Below are positions 61,460 to 64,000 of a stretch of DNA of 64,000 nucleotides, piece after piece. Origin of the DNA: Sphagnum magellanicum (lineage: Eukaryota; Streptophyta; Sphagnopsida; Sphagnales; Sphagnaceae); assembly GCA_021904315.1 (NCBI GenBank), contig CM038915.1, positions 12,276,001-12,340,000 on the forward strand, given 5' to 3'. Within the stretch, counting starts at the first letter, position 1, and each line of letters starts with the position of its first letter. The notes under the pieces are model-generated. The model had not been told where the DNA came from, did no database searches, and saw only the letters and a list, made by a program, of their open reading frames with translations. The position numbers and the translations under genes are program-made.

Positions 61460-62065
61460 TTCAGTATATTCTTCTTCTTCTGATGCAATTTCTGGAGCTG
61501 CTTCCATGTCCGCCATTTCTTTTTGGCACGGGAAGAAAACAGATTTGTGGTGTAGTGAATCATATGTGATTATCTTTTATTTATTCTTTCAGTATGAATT
61601 GAAGTTTGCAGGAACAAAGGTTTTGCACCATTTTTTCTTTCCAAATCTCACATGGGAAGCAGGATCTATGGACCTGATTTTTTTGCAATCCAAGCAAATC
61701 TTTCTACTATTCTAAAAGCATCAGTATCTGATTGATGTAATTCTGGAGCTTGATCCTTCCATGTCATCATTTGGCATGTGAAGAAAATTGATTTTGTGTA
61801 TGAATCACCATATCATGAGTTGTCCTTTCAGCACTGGAATTGATGGAGTTTGGAGGAAGAAGGTTTGTGACCCACATTGTTCATTCTCTTTCAGTTGTCA
61901 GGTCTCTTGCAAATTCTCAGATGGACCTGATTTTTGCAATCAAAGTTAATTTTTGAGCTACTCTAAGCTTCAGTATCTGATTGATGCAATTCTGGAGCTT
62001 CCCCCATGTCTGTATTTTCCATGTGAAGAAAAGAGGTTTTGTGGGTGAACCACCATATCATAATT
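61460..62065 (+). repeat. tandem repeat of about 250 bp, 2.5-3 copies, in the RhoGDI-2 3' region
   Basis: CAGTATCTGATTGATGCAAT followed by TCTGGAGCTT and CCATGTC occurs near 61462 (diverged), 61722 and 61971. Each is followed by a GTGAAGAAAA-(N)-TTTTGTG block. Its unit is unrelated to the 77 bp array after RhoGDI-1. Confidence 0.7.
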
Positions 62066-63857
62066 GTGTCATTATTCAATTTGAATTTTGCACATAGATG
62101 AAAATTTTCAAATGAAGTAGGTCAAAAGTGAATGACCTTATCACATGATTATTGGCATAGTTTATTGTGGCAAGGGATGTTATACACCCCCCTATGAACT
62201 TTGTGATTGTCAATGGATTGTTTTGTGTCCTTTTTCAAACAAAACTTTGCATTAACATCAATTAAACCCTTTGAATGCCACATAGGTCACAACATTAACA
62301 CCCATGAAGTTTCTAGGGTATTTTTAAACATCTTGCTATCGTGGCTATGGTGAACCAACACCTATAGTTGTATTTTGACATTCTTTAGTGAGGCACCTTA
62401 GAAGCTACATACAAACTTTCTTGCACAAGGCATGTTAAGATTTTCATAGTAGACCATTAAAAACTTGTTGCAAAACTAAAATTGTCAAAGTACTTTATGG
62501 TCATGGCCTCACTTAAGCCAGTTTTAGATTGTTATTCCCCACCACAATCATGCAAAATGTCACCATTGTAAACCCTTGAAACATCACAAGAAATTACAAC
62601 AAACAAAGACAAAGAATAACAATAATGACAAAACTGGTGAAATGGTGAATGGTATGAAGGATGTTCATATGAAAGCCATGGAATTAGCGACAACTTTCAA
62701 ATTGGAAGATTCCAAAAACAAGAAACAACTCTTCAACAATTTGGGTAGTTGGAACTATAAGAGTTGCATTGTAGAAACCACGAAAAGAAAAAAAAATTGC
62801 ACCTCACATAGAAATGTTTTGTAATCTTTGCATATTGCAACAGTGGAGAAAAACTATTTTCATCACACGCGTTTTTTGAATAGTATTCCTTACACAAGGA
62901 CAAAGAGGAGGGATTACAAAGTGGCTACATGTCTTTAAGTTAAACACGTTCTTTTGTTCTTCTTTTCTTATGGATGTACTGTTAATTCATTATTTTATTA
63001 CAAGATCTTTTGTTTAAAGTTTGATAATTCTAAGATGAATGCCCAAATAAGTTGTTGATGTTTTGTTTTGTCTCCAAAATTTTTGTTGCATTGGAGTTAG
63101 TAAAAATATAATGTCAATTTATAGAGTGTGTTTAAGGACAAATGATCAAGGGGATGAGAGGCTCTAAAGGATTATTTGGTTGGTTGATCGTGCGCTCTTC
63201 TATTCAAGTTTGATATATTTGAATCATGTCTTGGTCATTCATGGGGAAGGTTAGTACCTTTATTTTTGGGAGCTTTGGGCGTTGTTTATTTCATGGAAAA
63301 ATTAGGGTTAGTAGAAGATTTGTAAATTTTTTATTGATGAAGCTGATGATTGTTTATTAAACGCCACCTCCATATCTTAATTGTGTTCATAAGGTAATAT
63401 GAGTTCTAACAAGGGAGTAAGGGGATATTGAATTTGTTGATAGAAATCCACAACCCAAAAACCATGATAATGACTTGAAAGGAAATCCAAAGTGTGTTGA
63501 TCCATCATTTGTCCATATTTTACTTTTGTTTGTGGTATGGTGAACAAGGATTTCAAATTGGTTGTTGTTATTTTTCTTAATTACTAAGTAATCTAGTTGA
63601 TATGGGCATAACATTTCTCTAAATCTAATAGTACAATCAGAGATTTTACAAAACCTTGCATGCCCCATTTTTTGGTTACAATAGTCCAAAGAATTCAAAG
63701 AATGGCACACATAATAGCGAGTTTGATAATGACAAGTAGCAAATCGATGCCTATTTCGTGGAGGTTCATTTGTGACTTGATTTTTTCTTTGTAACCTTAA
63801 AAAGAACTTTTAAAAAACTATGGGTTAAATTAACAACTTCCCTTATAATAACAAAAT
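62066..63857. other. AT-rich intergenic DNA, no gene recognised
   Basis: No conserved frame. The 82- and 107-residue frames lack domains. Nothing structured is seen. Confidence 0.5.
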
Positions 63858-63997
63858 GCATCCCAATTCACTTAGCGCTTTCATTAAATTTTGAGTGAAT
63901 TCATTGGTCCCATTGAACAGACCCAATGGAAATAAAATGGATTCATTGATCCATTAAACAAGGACTAGTGAACTGCACTCACATTTTGTATTAGTGC
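63858..63997 (-). mobile_element. CACTA-like transposon terminus (right, or a separate copy)
   Basis: Read on the minus strand the segment begins CACTAATACAAAATGTGAGTG and continues with GTTCACTAGTCCTTG, CCAATGAATTCACTC and AAAATTTAATGAAAG, matching 44937-45075 in order and orientation. The three bases outside each end (TTT and CCT) do not match, so a simple 3 bp duplication is not supported. Confidence 0.5.
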
Positions 63998-64000
63998 CTC

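Overview
The window is land-plant nuclear DNA. The intron-containing genes have GT-AG introns. The gene set (PHD-finger protein, GEX1, chloroplast CcdA, RhoGDI, ribosomal protein eL8, U2 snRNA) and the CT-rich leaders fit a plant, and the very AT-rich, transposon-filled intergenic DNA fits a non-seed or otherwise repeat-rich plant genome. I cannot name the species from sequence alone.

Layout. 1-3.5 kb is AT-rich intergenic DNA. 3.5-9.3 kb holds a PHD-type zinc-finger gene on + with a long CT-rich leader and two coding exons. 9.3-11.5 kb is intergenic, with a near-perfect hairpin. 12.2-15.1 kb is a six-exon GEX1/KAR5 nuclear-fusion gene on +. 16.9-21.2 kb is a nine-exon chloroplast CcdA thiol-transport gene on -. 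21.2-24.1 kb holds dispersed repeats and a broken hAT transposase. 24.7-33.6 kb is the most unusual structure: a foldback-like element of about 8.8 kb with long inverted arms made of degenerate TTATT-core tandem repeats around a 3 kb loop. Two related LTR-like insertions sit in its right arm. 33.6-36.1 kb holds decayed reading frames and an A-rich direct-repeat unit. 36.2-38.2 kb is the first intronless RhoGDI gene. 40.8 kb is a U2 snRNA gene or close relative. 41.9-43.9 kb is a seven-exon eL8 (RPL7a) gene on - whose first coding exon is only the ATG, with telobox-like repeats upstream. 44.2-60 kb is AT-rich and repeat-laden, with CACTA-like termini, a MITE, several minisatellites, a decayed Helitron-like replicase and many copies of an unnamed dispersed repeat. 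60.5-61.3 kb is the second intronless RhoGDI gene. The rest is AT-rich intergenic DNA.

The genes do not form a pathway: they are ordinary, separately transcribed plant genes. GEX1 acts in karyogamy, CcdA passes reducing equivalents into the thylakoid lumen, the RhoGDIs hold ROP GTPases in the cytosol, eL8 is a structural protein of the 60S ribosomal subunit, U2 is a spliceosomal RNA, and the PHD protein is probably nuclear. I derived exon boundaries by hand from splice consensus and remembered family alignments, so they need transcript confirmation.
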